A stretch of DNA of 64,000 nucleotides from Eucommia ulmoides (taxonomy: Eukaryota > Streptophyta > Magnoliopsida > Garryales > Eucommiaceae). Location of the stretch: positions 9,457,546-9,521,545 of the forward strand of contig CM028334.1 in assembly GCA_016647705.1 (NCBI GenBank), written 5' to 3'. The notes beneath the pieces are model-generated. The model searched no databases. It was given only the letters and a program-made list of their open reading frames with translations, and was not told the DNA's origin. The translations under genes were made by a program, and so were the position numbers. Positions 23,626 to 34,236 of this stretch are shown piece by piece (position 1 is the first letter of the stretch; every line of letters starts with the position of its first letter).

Positions 23626-25787
23626 TGTCACAACCCGTCCCGGACTCTCATCATCCCGAGGCTGGCGTGACTACAGCATGACATCACCAAAAAAAAAACC
23701 AAACAACCTAATAAATATTACAATATACACCCACTGTATAATACATACACCTATTATAGGGGCGCACCCGGCCTGAAGTTTTTCTAACTAAAAGTATTTA
23801 TCCCTGAACCTTCTTAGATTCGCCTCTGACAGTTTCTCTTAATCATTCACAAGACTCCATCACATAGCTCTACCTAGTGCCAGTAGGGGACCGACTCCTA
23901 GCCGTTGTACCTGCGAGTGTACTGCCTTCTTAGTAAAACATTTCGAAAATATTAATACTTTCTAAATATTTCCACAATCTAGTATGGATCAAGCACAAGT
24001 ATATAAGCAATGACAATAAAGCGATATAGATAAGTTCCATCTAGTATAAAGTCTTACCAATCATCATAATAAATAATATTAAATCAACCAATATATGTGA
24101 AACACCACATTTTAAGCACCAATCTCAAACACACACCTCCAACACACACACACTGGCCAGTCCTAGTGATCATTTTAACCTCACGATCGGAAGTTGCAAC
24201 GGTACCATAACATCCGTAGAAATGCCTTCCTACGAAATATCCACACTCCTTTTTGGGGAGAAATATAATCCAGACCTCTTACGAGGAAAAACATAATCCA
24301 CACCCCTTACGGGGAGAAACATAATCCACACCCTTTACGGGGAGAAACAACTATGGCATCGTCAAAGTCAAATACAGCATCATGGAATCACAACCCAATA
24401 AATATCATTTAATTACCACGTCTATCTCTTTTCTCTTAAAACCAACTTTTAAATCCAGAAATCATATATCACACTCTCTTTTAAGGAAAACGTCTGATTT
24501 TATTAAAACTACTTTTTCACCCTTTATTTTCAGAAAACCAGGCATTTCTAGGAAACCGATGTTTTCTATTCTCTTTTAAAAACACCGTCTGATTTCACCA
24601 AAATCCAGCGGAAATTCATTTTCAACTTCTTTTTGAAATCTATCGAAGTCCAGTTTACCAATTCATTCAAATCCTGCTTGATCCATATTGTTTATAAATT
24701 CATACAGTTTAGGTAATCACAAATGTCATCTCATATATATATAGAAAATAGTTTGGTAAGAAGATAGTACACCCACCTTGTTATCGTCTTCCCAAAACCT
24801 TTACTGACCATACTCCATCAAGACACCGGTACCTGCGAACCTAATAGTAACAGATCCTAAATTAATATCCTATTTAAAACATCTGAATCACACAATGCAG
24901 ACCCTATATTCCGAATCGTTACCATTTTATGTACCACATAATTAAAATTAATTTATCTTTAGGGTATTGTTGCGGTTTTAGGATTTGTAGCGCTAAATAA
25001 AATTTAATTTAATGAGAATTAATAGACGATTGAAATTTCACCTGTTTCCGAGTCGTTTGGCGACCATGAGATGGGTTTTTAATTTTTAACGGGGTGGTTT
25101 GCGTAATTTCTCCTTTTTTTCCCTTTTTTTTTTTTTTCTCTGTTTCCCGATCCATTCCCAGCCGTCCCCTCTCTCCTCTGTTTCCGTGTCGGATGTTGGC
25201 CAGTTGTTTCTCCCTTCCGAAATTAATCGACGGTACACCCCCAAGGCCCACCGATGACAGACCAGCACCCCCAACACCCCATCGATTCTCACACCCATAG
25301 CCACACAGTCGGCCCAAGTCCATGGCCGACCACACCTACACAGTAAACACACCCGCAACCGTCGCCGTTACGCCTACAACCAACGAACACCATGGACAGG
25401 AAACCCACCACCGGAATAGCACGCAGACACACATACACACACCGTCATCAAGCATAGCACACACATGCACCACGTCGACGATACCGTCGGACCGAACGGG
25501 AAACCCACCTACACCACCACACACACGCACACACCGACGAACCAAAATCAGACGACCCGAACCGAAAACGCTCACACACCGCTCACCCCCACACACTGCC
25601 GGACAGAGTGAACAGAATACACACACACCCACATGATGACGATGGTCGAACGACGGACACCTCCCCATGCCGGAACACACCACCTCCGGATGATCACACC
25701 GCCCTCTCCGATTATTCACCCACTCGCAACCACCGCAGAAATCCCCACACAACGCCGTCCACACCCTGCCGGCGCCGAACCCGGCTG

Positions 25788-25827
<40 letters not shown>

Positions 25828-25891
25828 CTTCTTTCGTAGATTTTTTTTTTCAGATTTGAGGAGATTTTCTTTTTGATCATTACTAATGAAA

Positions 25892-25922
<31 letters not shown>

Positions 25923-26190
25923 TTTTTTTAATTAATTACTCTTTCCTCCCCCAACTTTCTTTAAATCTTAATTTTAAATCAATTTCAACTTTTTTTTTTT
26001 TTTTTAAGTTTCTAAGATTTGCGATTTCACCCCTTTAAGTTTCAATTTAAGGTTAAATGTCATTTTACCTCCCTATGTTGGGATTTAATGTTTCTAGATT
26101 TTTAATTTTAATCCCATTTCATCCCTAATTTTTTACAGTCACTCTAAAATACAACTGAAATGACGTACATGCTACAATTGAGGTCTTACA
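23626..26190 (-). mobile_element. Solo LTR, family B, copy 2
   Basis: Starts tgtcacaacccgtcccgg and ends gaggtcttaca, with a perfect target duplication TTATG (23621-23625 and 26191-26195). It matches the copy at 2031-4706 in the first 600 bp and the last part. 25130-25800 is a GC-rich, CA-rich block that yields several spurious Pro/Thr/His-rich open frames. A CT run is at 25792-25822 and a TA run near 25893-25918. It sits in element D's internal region, about 80 bp from that element's 5' LTR. Confidence 0.9.
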
Positions 26191-26793
26191 TTATGATCAT
26201 CCAAGCTCAGCTGAGCGGAGAGCAATGATCAGGGGAAGGCTTTTTGCATGGTTCCCACAGACGTCGTCTAACTGTTGGTGCATAAAACTTGTACACACCT
26301 CGAGTATGGTCCAGTTGGATGATAGGAGGTCCTCTTGCTGGAGTTGGAGTTGTTGAGTCGAAAGCGGGGTTGAAAAGTCCTCAAGTAAGTTGGAATTGTC
26401 AACCTAAAAGGCTGACTTACTGAAGTCCAGAGTCCTACTCCTCAGTGACCTGTATCTGCACACGTAACATGGTCGTGGATTTCCCGGAAAGCCCCTCCAA
26501 CATAAGAGTAAGATCTCAGGGGGAAAGAATTCAATATGCTTTAACTTAGAAAAATAAGCGTTAAGGTTCGTTTCAAGTATTAAATAGTGAAATTCATATA
26601 ACCTTATGGCGTTGATTTGTTCCAGTATTTATAAAAATAGAAAGTGCATAGTAAAATGGCATAGTAATGGGTTTAGGATTTTGGGTCCATTTGGAGAAGC
26701 CTGCGGGCCTTTGTCAGGCCTGTGGAGAAATTATTGGCGATGGACACGAGACCGGGGCCCAGATGCTAACTCGGAGATACCTAAAAATACATT

Positions 26794-26797
<4 letters not shown>

Positions 26798-26853
<56 letters not shown>
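26798..26853. repeat. (TA)n microsatellite
   Basis: Pure TA run at the point where element D joins the right piece of element C's 3' LTR. The 5' LTR of C has only a short TA run at the matching place (17648-17660). Confidence 0.95.
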
Positions 26854-26859
<6 letters not shown>

Positions 26860-27366
26860 TAAAAATAACAAAAATTTATCTATACCTTGGCGATTTCGAT
26901 TCGAATTTCAGGTAGAATTTTTAACTCTTTTAATATTTGTATTTAATCTCTCTTCTTTTATTATGTTATTCGTGTTAAAATTGTTGTTAAATTTTAATTG
27001 CTAGTTTTCATGAAATATTTAGGATTATTATGTGAAAAACATGTCTGTATTTATTTGTGGATTGATTAAATGCATGTAGTAAAGATGTTAAAAATTCTAC
27101 ATAGCTCCGGCTCACAACCCCACAATTTTTATTGCAGTGTCAATGAAAATGGAACTGCGCATGAAATTTTATTTGAATTTTTATTTAATATGTAATAATT
27201 GCATTTATTATTTATTGTTGTAAAATTGACTCGATAATTACAATTATCATTATAGTTTTTAAAATTGCTCAAATTGTTATAAAATAAAATGTTGATTATT
27301 CAGTCTTGTTATTAATTTTTCAAAGAGAGAAACCGTGTGACGGTCTTAAAAAACCTAGTCGTTACA
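26854..27366 (+). mobile_element. 3' LTR of element C, right piece
   Basis: Matches 17690-18237 (ttcatgaaatatttaggatt, then cacaaccccaca), ending gtcgttaca at 27366 and followed by the GCTAG target duplication. Confidence 0.9.
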
Positions 27367-27391
27367 GCTAGGGCCCAAAGTTAGGATGACG

Positions 27392-27761
27392 TTGGGAGCA
27401 ATTTTGCTCGGGAGAGATGTTGGTCAAGCAAGTAGCCCATTTTCGGAGATAGTAATCTTGTTCGGTGTTGCAGCTTTTGTAGCTTCTTGTGCACAACGTG
27501 TACCTAACAGACACATGATGATGATTTGGATCTTACTCGGATTTCCTCAGTCGCAAGTATATAAATTTTTTAAGTGTGATACACATATTAATTTACTTGC
27601 GATTGGAAAAATCCAAGTAAGATCCAAATCATCGTCACGTGTCTGTTAGGTACATGCTGTGCACGAGAAGCTACAAAACCTGCAACACTGAACAAGATTA
27701 CTATCTCCGAAAATGAGCTACTTGCGTGACTAACATCTCTCCGGAGCAAAATTGTTTTCAA
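27392..27761. repeat. Long inverted repeat (foldback / MITE-like)
   Basis: The left arm, about 27392-27560, and right arm, about 27594-27761, are near-complementary over about 168 bp with a loop of about 33 bp. Paired blocks include gcaattttgctc / gagcaaaattg at the ends and cctaacagacac / gtgtctgttagg inside. There is no coding capacity. Arm identity looks high (roughly 85-90% by eye). The type is uncertain (Mutator-like or foldback); no clean target duplication was seen. It ends 394 bp before the CHLP start codon. Confidence 0.85.
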
Positions 27762-27914
27762 TTTTTTTTTAAAACTCTATTTATTTAGTAAATAACCCCT
27801 TTTAAAATACCAAACCTGTCCCCACATAAAGTCTCATTAATTAAAAAAAAAAAAAAATCGGAATAAGCCCATCCAGGCGCAAGCCAGTTTGTCATAGTAT
27901 TAGTTCATAGAAAA

Positions 27915-27930
27915 CCACGTCATACGTGGC
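27915..27930 (+). promoter_or_regulatory. Paired ACGT elements (G-box/ABRE-like) upstream of CHLP
   Basis: CCACGT and TACGTGGC lie three bases apart; TACGTGGC fits the YACGTGGC consensus bound by bZIP factors. They lie about 225 bp upstream of the CHLP ATG, a normal place for light- or ABA-response elements. Function is inferred. Confidence 0.5.
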
Positions 27931-28068
27931 ACAAGCTCAACCAGTCTAACACACCTCAAAATTCAGAACTATCACTAGTAAACTACAAATGAAGTAAAAG
28001 AATCTGATCGTAATATCCAGACCACATATCCACCGTCCATCCTTACCAATCCAACGGTCCAAACCCTC

Positions 28069-28076
28069 CATATATC
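28069..28076 (+). promoter_or_regulatory. Probable TATA box of CHLP
   Basis: The motif catatatc is 79 bp before the start codon and would place the transcription start near 28100, giving a 5'UTR of about 55 bases rich in C, A and T. Confidence 0.5.
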
Positions 28077-28154
28077 CCAAAACCATATCCACCACAACCA
28101 TAAAAAATCACTCTCACAGACCTCCTTTCTCAGTCACACTCCGACCACAAAAAA

Positions 28155-29558
28155 ATGGCGTCAATTGCCCTCAAGACCTTCGTCGGCCTCCACCAAACCA
28201 CGACCGACAACCACCACTCTGTCGCCCTCCCGAAACTCACTCCCATCTCCCAAACCCAAACCCGCCGTAGATTCCGCGTCCTCGCCTCCAAATCAAGCCC
28301 CAAAATCACCGGCCGGAACCTCCGCGTCGCCGTCGTGGGTGGTGGCCCAGCCGGTGGAGCAGCCGCGGAAACCCTCTCCAAAGGCGGCATTGAGACGTTC
28401 TTGATCGAGCGCAAGCTCGACAACTGCAAACCATGCGGCGGAGCCATCCCGCTCTGCATGGTCGGAGAGTTTGACCTACCGTTGGATATAATTGACCGGA
28501 AGGTCACCAAGATGAAGATGATATCCCCTTCAAACGTCGCCGTCGACATCGGTCAGACCCTCAAGCCGCACGAGTACATCGGCATGGTCCGCCGTGAGAT
28601 CCTCGACGCCTATCTCCGGGACCGCGCGGCTGAGTCCGGCGCGAACGTCATAAACGGTCTTTTCCTGAAAATGGACATGCCTGAATCCGCGGACGCGCCG
28701 TACGTCCTCCATTACAGCGACTACAATTCCAAAACTGGAGCTGCCGGCGGTAAGAAAACCCTGGAGGTCGATGCCGTAATTGGAGCCGATGGGGCCAATT
28801 CACGCGTCGCGAAGTCGATCAACGCCGGCGACTACGAGTACGCCATCGCATTTCAAGAGCGAGTGAAAATCCCTGATGCCAAAATGAAATACTACGAGAA
28901 TCTCGCTGAAATGTACGTCGGGGACGATGTTTCACCGGACTTCTACGGGTGGGTTTTCCCCAAATGCGATCACGTCGCCGTCGGCACCGGGACAGTGACC
29001 CACAAAGGCGACATCAAGAAATTTCAATCGGCGACGAGACTAAGAGCGAGAGACAAAATTCTAGGAGGTAAAATCATCCGAGTCGAAGCCCATCCGATTC
29101 CAGAGCACCCACGACCGCGGAGGCTGTCCGGAAGGGTGGCTCTAGTGGGAGACGCCGCCGGCTACGTGACCAAGTGTTCCGGCGAAGGAATCTATTTCGC
29201 AGCGAAGAGCGGGAGGATGTGCGCAGAGGCGGTGGTGGAGGGGTCGGAGAACGGGCGACGGATGGTGGAGGAAGGTGACCTGAGGAAGTACCTAGAGAAA
29301 TGGGACAAGACGTACTGGCCCACCTACAAGGTGCTCGACGTTTTGCAGAAGGTGTTCTACCGGTCGAATCCGGCGAGGGAGGCGTTCGTGGAGATGTGCG
29401 GCGATGAGTATGTGCAGAAGATGACGTTCGACAGTTATCTGTACAAGAGGGTGGTGCCGGGGAATCCGTTCGAGGACTTGAAACTGGCCGTGAACACCAT
29501 CGGGAGCTTGGTGAGGGCTAATGCGCTTAGGAACGAGATGGATAAGCTTAGCGTTTGA
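28155..29558 (+). CDS. CHLP: Geranylgeranyl diphosphate reductase, plastid (CHLP)
   Basis: This enzyme reduces the geranylgeranyl group to phytyl with NADPH, supplying the side chain for chlorophyll, tocopherol and phylloquinone on plastid membranes. The 467-residue protein has a Ser/Thr/Arg-rich transit peptide of about 50 residues. It then has the FAD-binding fold with VAVVGGGPAGG (59-68), the family's CKPCGGAIP (91-99), GADGANSRVAK (210-220) and VGDAAG (331-336) in the second FAD-contacting region. Length and order fit plant CHLP, and the protein looks complete. The start is chosen at aaaaaATGGCG, a good plant context, right before the transit peptide. The coding sequence is a single exon here and is GC-richer than its surroundings. 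An upstream foldback repeat and ACGT elements lie within 800 bp. The antisense frames are shadows. Confidence 0.96.
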   Translation: MASIALKTFVGLHQTTTDNHHSVALPKLTPISQTQTRRRFRVLASKSSPKITGRNLRVAVVGGGPAGGAAAETLSKGGIETFLIERKLDNCKPCGGAIPLCMVGEFDLPLDIIDRKVTKMKMISPSNVAVDIGQTLKPHEYIGMVRREILDAYLRDRAAESGANVINGLFLKMDMPESADAPYVLHYSDYNSKTGAAGGKKTLEVDAVIGADGANSRVAKSINAGDYEYAIAFQERVKIPDAKMKYYENLAEMYVGDDVSPDFYGWVFPKCDHVAVGTGTVTHKGDIKKFQSATRLRARDKILGGKIIRVEAHPIPEHPRPRRLSGRVALVGDAAGYVTKCSGEGIYFAAKSGRMCAEAVVEGSENGRRMVEEGDLRKYLEKWDKTYWPTYKVLDVLQKVFYRSNPAREAFVEMCGDEYVQKMTFDSYLYKRVVPGNPFEDLKLAVNTIGSLVRANALRNEMDKLSV

Positions 29559-30094
29559 GATTTGGTATAATTTTGATTTGTATGTTTAAAGTTATGTTTT
29601 CTATATTTTCTCTAAAAAAAAATATTCTATGTAACGCACTGCGAAGAATGTTAATTATATTTCTGTTCCAATTTTTATTTTTTTTTTTAGAAAGACAAGA
29701 TGTATGCAACTTTAAAATGCGGGGAAAATTGTATTTTTGGATTGGTATTTAGACAAACTTGAGATTTTTAAAATGATATCTTCATGTTTCAATTTTGTTT
29801 TGAAAATTCATTTAGATACAATTGTAGGGGAATTTTTATCATTTTTTTCATCTTACAACGTAGTGTCAAAATATTAAAGTAAAGGTTAATTATATATGTA
29901 CATTCATTTTTTTTAATTAATGTACACTCTAATTTAAAAAATAAATTAAATTTATGTTATATTATATTATTCTTTTACCCTTTTCTATGTAACTCTATTT
30001 TTATATTTTTTTAACCTTAAGTTTTCGTAAATATGCACTAACACCTCGCCTCCTTCTCTCCCCAGCCCACCCGTACCCTTTCCCAAGCTCCAGC
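29559..30094. other. CHLP 3' region and intergenic sequence
   Basis: AT-rich 3'UTR, then T-rich sequence and, at 30040-30094, a C/T-rich stretch that continues on the other side of the large Copia element at 50023. No gene or repeat was recognised. Confidence 0.6.
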
Positions 30095-30604
30095 TATTGG
30101 GAATTTAATCCCTATAAATTTGAATCTATAACACCTAAATCAACATGTCCAATCGCCGAGAGTTTTAATATACATGTAAATCGCATATCTGAATCCATTA
30201 TGAACATTCGAGTACCAATGCGGAAAACTACAACGATCGATCATAAGTAGGGCACGGATCGAGTGCGTATGTGATCTTCCTCAACTAAATCTCTTGAGTT
30301 CCTCAATGGGATTATTGATTCTCTTCCAAACGGGAAGAAGGGAGCCGTTAAATGATTTGGTGTATTGAGGACCATAACCCCTAATGTCTTCTTTATATAT
30401 GATGTGATTAGGGTTCTCATAATCCCTTAATCACCATATAATAATCTGGTATCTACACATTTAACCCACATTCTTTTGAGTAAACGATGGGCTTACCCAA
30501 ATTAATTAGATCACTTAATTTTAGCCCATCAAATTTAAATAGCAAATATAATTGAATTAATAATATGTCACCCAAAATAAATTAGGTAATAAAGTTTCCT
30601 AACA
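30095..30604 (-). mobile_element. 3' LTR of Copia element G
   Basis: 510 bp, matching 49515-50022 throughout (shared blocks aatttaatccctata, ccgatcgat-type, tgatcttcctcaactaaatc). The outer TG has become TA. Mismatches are spread through the whole LTR, so the insertion is not recent. Confidence 0.92.
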
Positions 30605-30615
30605 TTCTCCCACTT
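30605..30615 (-). other. Polypurine tract of element G
   Basis: The minus strand reads AAGTGGGAGAA directly before the 3' LTR, the usual plus-strand primer site. Confidence 0.85.
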
Positions 30616-31158
30616 GAGCTACATATTATTCCTAAAACAATTATATCACAAAATTCCTTAGGCGCGCATCCGTATGCTATTTATCCTTAGTCTTCTCCTA
30701 AAACAATTGAGTCCATCTCATATACTAGTAATGGAATTACCGCAGTTTTTATCACAATACAGTCGTGACTAAACCATGATGATCACCATACTAATACATT
30801 TAATGACTTAGTTCAAATGTGGATGAGTAGCATGGAAATTATATGCAATATGATCTCAGACATGCCTATTTCTAACTGGTCCAACTTTAATTTTTAGTGA
30901 GATCAATCCAAAGTCCTTAATGCAATGCGAACATTACAAACAATAAAAATCATAAACCCTCAACTTTATTTTGCAGAAAACTTAAATAATTCAATGTCTT
31001 AAGCAAAATAAATAGAACAAAAATGACTCTCCCTAAACCAAGGTATTACCAAAAACAACACTCATGTGAGCAATGTGTTCATGAAAGACCTTAGGGGTTA
31101 AGCCCTTGGTTAATAGGTTCGCTAACATAGAATATGTCCCTACATGTTCTATAGAAAT

Positions 31159-31440
31159 CTATTTATCCTTAACTCTCTTCTTAATAACTAGAAACTTGAT
31201 GTCGATAAATTTCAACTTCGTCGAGCTCCTATTGTTGTTGGAGTAAAGTAATACTGAGTTATTGTCACAATAAATCTTCAATAGCTTTTCAATGCCATCT
31301 ACCATACGTAGCCCAGTGACAAAGTTCTGCAACCATATTCCGTGATTGAACGCCTCATAGCAAATAATAAACTTCGCTACCATGGTTGAAGAAACTATGA
31401 AAGTCTGCTTAGCAGACTTCTATGAGATAGTTCATCCAGT
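31159..31440 (-). pseudogene. Copia RNase H fragment
   Basis: Reads MVAKFIICYEAFNHGIWLQN, then LKIYCDNNSVLLYSNNNRSS, matching the Copia RNase H C-terminal half (family: EAEF...NHGIWLRNF and IFCDNKSAVLYSNN). It lies between RT and the PPT, the correct place. Confidence 0.88.
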
Positions 31441-31536
31441 AAATATAAAGATATAGCCTGAAGTGGAGCACCTGCTATCCTGGCATCCCACAAAATCGGA
31501 GTCAGAAAATTCGATGATCTCTAAACTGTTTGATCT

Positions 31537-32225
31537 CTAATAAGTGAACCTGTGGTCTTTTATTCTCCTCAAATAACGCATCACGCGTTTGGCTGTCTTC
31601 CAATGTTGTATACCTGGATCACTCAAGTATCTGCCCAAAACTCCCACTATAAATGTTATGTCAGGACAAGTACAGACTTGAGCATACATTAGACTCCCCA
31701 TTGCCGATGCATAAGGAATCTCCAACATCTCTTTCCTTTCAAGATTATTATTAGGGTACTGATTGAGATTAAACTTGTCTCCTTTAGCCACGAGCATATC
31801 TCCTGGTTTACTATCTTTTATGCCGAATCTATTTAGAACCTTATCGATATAACTCTTTTGTGATAACCCAAGGATCCCTCGAGAATGATCTCTCAGTATC
31901 TGGATACCTAATACAAAAGAGGCATTACTAAGATCTTTCATCTCGAATTTCTTCATCAGAAATTTCTTGGTTTCGTGCAATATACTTGTATCGCTGCTAG
32001 CAAGCAGAATATCATCAACATATAATATCAGGAAGATACATTTACTGCCATGAACTTGTAATATACACAATCATCAACAGCATTCACTTCAAAACCGTAC
32101 AAGGTGATGACTTGATGAAACTTGTGATACCATTGACAGGAAACTTGTTTGAGACTATAGATGGATTTCTTCAATTTACAAACCATAAACTTTGGATCTC
32201 CCGATAAAACATTTTCTAATTGTAC
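31537..32225 (-). pseudogene. Copia reverse transcriptase fragment
   Basis: Two overlapping frames: 32228-32028 with KLKKSIYSLKQVSCQWYHKF, and 32070-31537 with the catalytic LYVDDILLAS, then SFVLGIQILRDHSRG and MYAQVCTCPDITFIVGVLGR. This covers the middle and end of the Copia RT domain. The N-terminal third and all of the integrase expected before it are absent. A frameshift near 32050 separates the pieces. Confidence 0.92.
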
Positions 32226-32348
32226 CATATGACCTAAGCACTTATGCCATTAGGTGACAGAATTCATATTGAATTTTTGCTTTATACCACGTGAATTTGT
32301 TTGCCGTATTTCGTTATAAAAATTAATGTCAATTATATATAGATTATC

Positions 32349-34222
32349 TATAAAACCCTGATTTTTATTTTATACACAATTTGAGTCGCATTGGAGCACA
32401 TTTGAAAATAACGGGATGGATAGCGCTATTAATTATTTGATTTAAAAATCTTTGGGGTCAATTTGCAATTTTTAAAATATTTATTTTTGATTTGGGTTTA
32501 AATAAAAATTTAAAGATAATTTAGGGAGAGATTTGTGTAATTAAAACAAAAATAATAATATAATATACACATATATATATAGAAAGAGATAAATGAGATA
32601 AGATCAAAGGAAATGGGGTAAGGTCAGTATGGGGCTTGGCCATTTGTCACACACACACACACACACGCAAGAAGGAAAAATAAGAAGAATCCAGAAAATC
32701 GAATAGAGAAAAAGAAAGAGAGAGAGAAGACAGTCGACGTGGGTTCGTCGTCATGGTTCATCGACGGTGAGTTTGTGTGTTTCGTCAGTGTGTGTGTGTG
32801 TTGCGTGTATGTGTGTGGGTGTATTTTCTCTATTTGTTTGGATGTGTATGCGTGTGTGATGAGTATGGTCAGTTGGTGATCGATGGGGGTGGTCGTGGCG
32901 TGAGTTTGGTCCGACGGTGATTGGTTTGTGTGGGTATGTGTGTGATATTTTGTCTGTTTGGCAAGTGGTTGTGTGTTTTGTGTGTGTTTCGGGTGTGTGT
33001 ATTGTTCAGACATGGTGCGTATGTGTGTATTTTCCTTATTCAGAGTGTGTGTGTCGTTATGTGTAACTATGTGTGCGTGTGTCGTTCGGCCGGTGGTGTT
33101 GTCGTTCGGCGATATATGTGTGTGGATTGTCAGAGTGAGAGTGAAAGTTAGTGAGAGAAAGTGTGTCGATGTATGGGTGGTTCGTCTATTGGTGTCATCA
33201 GTGTGTGTGGGTGTGTTGCCAGTGGTTGTGCGATGCGTGTGTGTGTGTGATCGGCCGACTGAGGCTAAGACAGTAGCAGAAGAGAGAGAGAGAGAGAGCA
33301 GCGACTAAATTGGGAGCAAGAAACAGAATAGAAGCGGGAAAAGAAAATAGAAAAAAAGGAAAAATGAAGAATTATACAAACAACCCCAATAAAATCTAAA
33401 AATCCAATTTTGCGGCCAGCAGAAAATCCGAGAAAAATAGAATTCTTAAATCTTTTCATATATGCATTTAGTTGTCGTTATTTTGTGAAATTACCTGGTC
33501 AATTGTTGTGATATTCTACTTGCTATATTACATGAAATAATTTGGACAATGTGGAAATTGTGTTATTATTTTTGGTGAATTTAGCATTATTCGTTCGCAT
33601 GAAATATGTTGATTATATGGAAATTATATAACAAGCGTGCTAAGGTGATTTATGTGATATATTAAATGCACGTATTAGACGGGTTGGAGTTCTACTGAGC
33701 GTTAGCTCATAACCCCACAATGTTTGGTTGTAAGGACGGCTGGGAGAAAATAAGAGAAGAAATTTTATTTGAAATTTCTAATTGTAAAAATTGTATTTAT
33801 TATTATTGTTGTAATAGGAGAAAAACGGTAAATATAATTATCATAATTGTTGTAAAATATTTCTCTTGATTTTAATGTATTGAATATTTCGGTTAATACA
33901 ATTGTTTAAATATAATTGGTTTGATAAACATGTTGAAAATTGGGATTTAAATTATAAACTCGAGATTTTTAAATTGGTCGCCATTGTGCAGAAAAATGAG
34001 TGGATTAATATAAAATAGATGGTTATTTTTATTTAGTGATACTTTAAATGGTAATTTTTATATTTAATAATTACTGTCGTAAAATCGATAACAAAAATAT
34101 TGCGCATTTTTGTAAAACTTAATGCATGTTGTAGATTTGGGAAGTTGACGAGTCGGTTTTAGGTTTAGGATTTCTCTATTGAAGAAACCATAGTGACAGC
34201 CCTGGAAAATCGGGTCGTCACA
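32349..34222 (+). mobile_element. 5' LTR of family A element
   Basis: 1874 bp, ending gggtcgtcaca directly before the PBS. It has a TG-rich centre at 32780-33250 and an AG run at 33281-33298. All open frames in it are low-complexity. Confidence 0.92.
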
Positions 34223-34224
34223 GG

Positions 34225-34236
34225 TGGTATCAGAGC
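34225..34236 (+). other. Primer-binding site of family A element
   Basis: TGGTATCAGAGC, exact match to the initiator Met tRNA type PBS. Confidence 0.95.

Larger units (their letters stand above)
20897..26797 (-). mobile_element. Ty3-type element D with deleted pol, inserted in element C
   Basis: LTRs at 20897-21422 and 26273-26797 (526 bp each) both start tgttggtgc on the plus strand and hold the same blocks (gagtatggtcca, tggcgttgatttgttcca, gcgggcctttgtcaggcct). On the minus strand the left copy starts TGAGGGAATTTTTGGG next to a purine-rich PPT (ctagggggctact), so the right copy is the 5' LTR. The internal region is only about 2.2 kb once solo LTR 23626-26190 is removed: gag followed directly by the last part of pol. 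Insertion was into a TA-rich site (tatat on both sides). Related LTRs are at 50469-51178 and 62102-62896. Confidence 0.85.
17408..27366 (+). mobile_element. Non-autonomous LTR retrotransposon C carrying a host gene fragment
   Basis: 5' LTR 17408-18237, PBS 18240-18250, internal region 18251-20649, and a 3' LTR in two pieces (20650-20896 and 26798-27366) separated by inserted element D. The near-matching target duplication is ACTAG (17403-17407) / GCTAG (27367-27371). A purine tract (ttaagggaggtagat) precedes the 3' LTR at 20650. The internal region (about 2.4 kb) has no gag or pol; apart from the RNA polymerase I fragment at 18390 it is non-coding, with short repeats at 19010-19400. The layout fits a LARD-type derivative of the Tekay/Del group; the lineage is inferred from the LTR end and PBS. 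Confidence 0.85.

Noticed and set aside
25009..25859. Open frames of up to 142 codons, Pro/Thr/His-rich or Val/Gly/Cys-rich
   Set aside because: They overlap on opposite strands in a CA-rich, GC-rich part of the family B solo LTR bounded by a perfect target duplication, so no gene is needed to explain them.
28130..28712. Antisense open frames over the CHLP gene
   Set aside because: Shadows of a GC-rich coding sequence; the plus strand encodes a complete recognised enzyme.
32624..33308. Open frames on both strands resembling Cys-rich secreted proteins
   Set aside because: GT/CA-rich LTR sequence, repeated at 38086-38609 in the partner LTR with frame changes, so they are not coding.
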